Assembly (NCBI GenBank): GCA_019649035.1
Contig: BMAT01004576.1
Span: 90,905-124,148 of the forward strand
Length of the DNA: 33,244 nt
Direction of reading: 5' to 3'
From: Elysia marginata
Taxonomy: Eukaryota > Mollusca > Gastropoda > Plakobranchidae
Position 1 is the stretch's first letter, and every line of letters starts with the position of its first letter. The position numbers and the translations under genes were made by a program. Below are positions 31,370 to 33,244 of this stretch, piece after piece. The notes under the pieces are model-generated. The model searched no databases and was not told the origin of the DNA. It was given only the letters and a program-made list of their open reading frames with translations.

Positions 31370-31412
31370 ATGGCGGACATCCGCTTCCGTATCAACGGCA
31401 AGGAGCACGTAG
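31370..31412 (+). CDS. first coding exon of a probable xanthine dehydrogenase/aldehyde oxidase-like gene (partial)
   Basis: In a good initiation context (caccATGG), the frame reads MADIRFRINGKEHV and stops at a strong donor G|GTAAGT in phase 1, so the next residue would start with G (probably Gly). 'F.INGK' followed by a hydrophobic residue and Gly is how the N-terminal 2Fe-2S ferredoxin domain of molybdenum hydroxylases begins. No further exon is recognisable in the remaining 1.8 kb, so the cysteine motifs that would confirm it are outside the window. An acceptor (ttctag) at 31196 may start a 5' UTR exon. Other INGK-starting proteins are possible. Confidence 0.4.
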
Positions 31413-32642
31413 GTAAGTTTGAGATATGAAAAGGTATGTGTGTGAAGGGCGGTGTGGGGAGGTTCAAGATGGTAAAATGAAGAGACCAGAGTATGTCTTG
31501 TAGCGTCCCGTTAATTCTATTATTTTGGTCATTACATCACATTCTGCTGACTTTATCTCCAGCAAACATCACCAATAACATCGCCTTAGATGGAATATTG
31601 ACTTATAATTGACTATACAATTAACAACATGTGACACACAAATAAATCAAAATTAACTAAAAACCGATGTATCAATAACAAAATTAATTTGAGTGCAACA
31701 AGGCCCATTGTTTGCTCGATAGGAAATTTAGCGACGCATTTCCAATAAGTGATTAATTGCTTTATTGCTGTACACATAGTGTGGGATGGAATCCCATACC
31801 ATGACTAGATCTAGATCTTAAGTAATGATTGGACGGTAGAATTGATATGATCTTGCAAACATGAGTAAGCATGCAATGTGCAATATATTATAAGGAAATG
31901 GCGTAAAGCAAAGAAGATTCTAATTCGCTGCACACAGGGCACATTGACCTCACAATTTTCCAGAATAAGTCAAATGGAAGCTTGTCATTTTTTAAACTCA
32001 TTAATATGAGTGATTATAATAACTGATATCTATCAGCGTATAATATTTTATTGTCGACTCGTATGCGACAAAACTATGCAAGAACTGTTAATGTAGGCAG
32101 ATGTTCTGTGTAACAGACTGGAGCAGTAATTACTGGGTGAATATGAAGTGTCCACAAAAACCAGTAAAGTACTGTGGGCATCTGGAATTAAAAAGAGATT
32201 GTGCTTACCTTCATTTCCATGAAGTTTTGTTATGTTTTTAAGATTTTAGAACATTCCAAGTTTATTGACGGTGAGACATAACTACTCTTATAAAGTCTTG
32301 GAAAGATCAATCCTAATTTTTTCACAGGCTCTCTAAAGCTTTTTGGTTGGTTTCCAACAATCAAGAACAAACATAGTTCCATTGAAATGCCTTCAACATC
32401 CATCAACACCTTCTCATTATAACAAGAACAAAATAAACCCCATTAATTTCATCTCGCAAATTGCAGGTGCTTAGAATGGAATGTCATGTTATGTCAAAAC
32501 ATGCGACCAGTCGAAAAAGTTGGCACTCTCAAACTCAAAAAATAGTGATAAGATAGTAGCAGGTGTGCTTTAAGTCCGGTTGCACTTAGATCTAGACTCT
32601 TAATCTTTCTTTCCTAATTTGTCTCTGTTGCAGTCTCTCCCT

Positions 32643-32674
<32 letters not shown>

Positions 32675-32980
32675 TTTCTCTCTGCCTCTTTATATTCCAC
32701 TTCTTATCTCTATATATCTTTCTTATTTTTCTTTCCCGTCCTAGATACCTCTCTCTTGTTGCTTGTTTTCTATTTTTTTTTACTCTGTTGTTCTCTCGAG
32801 TAGCCTGTCTTCGCCTTTTTCGGGTTTTGCTAATTTTTTTTTAATCTTTTTTATTCCCCCTCTTTCCCAATTTCCCTTTCTTCCTTTCTCTCTCTATTTA
32901 TCTATGTAACTAACCAACTAATTATTAAATTGTCATAGTTTAAACTTTGTCAAACTTTGGGCACTGCTATGGTCAAAATT
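31413..32980. other. first intron of the right-end gene, simple repeats only
   Basis: No exon is recognised. Contains a (CT)n run at 32639-32675 and pyrimidine-rich DNA to about 32900. Confidence 0.4.
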
Positions 32981-33135
32981 GAGCACTCTACCAATTGTGT
33001 CATTTCATCATGAGCACTCTACCAATTGTGTTATTTTATCATGAGCACTCTACCAATTGTGTCATTTCATCATGAGCACTCTACCAATTGTGTTATTTCA
33101 TCACGAGCTCTCTACCAATTGTGTTATTTCACCCC
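32981..33135 (+). repeat. 31-bp tandem repeat, five copies
   Basis: Units start at 32981, 33012, 33043, 33074 and 33105, each beginning GAGC.CTCTACCAATTGTGT. They differ at one to four positions. Copies 1 and 3 share 'tcattt', while copies 2, 4 and 5 share 'ttattt', hinting at duplication of a two-unit block. Confidence 0.95.
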
Positions 33136-33155
33136 AAGACCTATAATACCTATAT

Positions 33156-33244
33156 ACGAGGGTTGTTCAAAAAGTAATGCCTCCAAGTTCATAAATACTT
33201 TATTATTGATACGACTTTAACAAAAAATACACCAAATGAAAGCT
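33156..33244 (+). mobile_element. mariner-like transposon end, cut by window edge
   Basis: After TATA, the sequence ACGAGGGTTGTTCAAAAAGT followed by aatgcctcc resembles the terminal inverted repeat of mariner-family elements, which insert at TA. The other end and the transposase are outside the window, so the call rests on this end alone, recognised from memory. Confidence 0.5.

Overview
The window reads as nuclear DNA of an animal, most likely a lophotrochozoan such as a mollusc. It is AT-rich and intron-rich, with GT-AG introns, abundant microsatellites, decayed LINEs and DNA transposons, and one 42-base assembly gap (18457-18498). The phylum is inferred from the style of the repeats and from protein similarity recalled from memory; no search was run.

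One gene is clear. The left half holds, on the minus strand, a complete coding region for the axonemal outer-arm dynein intermediate chain DNAI2 (the IC69/ODA6 type). It has 14 coding exons between 12587 and 2353 and encodes about 663 residues; every junction is compatible in phase. A noncoding first exon probably lies at about 16971-17030. It contains a palindromic match to the RFX X-box, the expected control site for a motile-cilia gene. A second candidate 3' end (acidic exon at 1217-1276 with AATAAA) lies downstream.

The DNAI2 introns carry foreign DNA. There is a 646-bp piggyBac-like element with TTAA flanks (9846-10491), an antisense LINE tail (6597-6809), and in the 5' intron a candidate retrotransposon LTR (12960-14270) followed by a primer-site-like sequence and a 92-bp duplication.

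From 17.2 kb to 31 kb the window is repeat-dominated. In order it holds a long (GAA)n/(CAA)n tract, a LINE-type tail, three diverged copies of a roughly 220-bp repeat, a broken MULE transposase (20816-22043), 41-bp and 102-bp tandem repeats, two dispersed 72-bp modules with CAAT tails, several microsatellites and a CR1-like LINE 3' end (29826-30290). I found no host gene that I can name in 22.7-31.3 kb.

At the right end a short plus-strand exon (31370-31412) resembles the start of a xanthine dehydrogenase/aldehyde oxidase family protein whose remainder lies outside the window. It is followed by a five-copy 31-bp satellite and what looks like the outer end of a mariner-type transposon cut by the window edge.

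I see no novel multi-gene system. The most informative items are the DNAI2 gene model with its X-box and the nested mobile elements.
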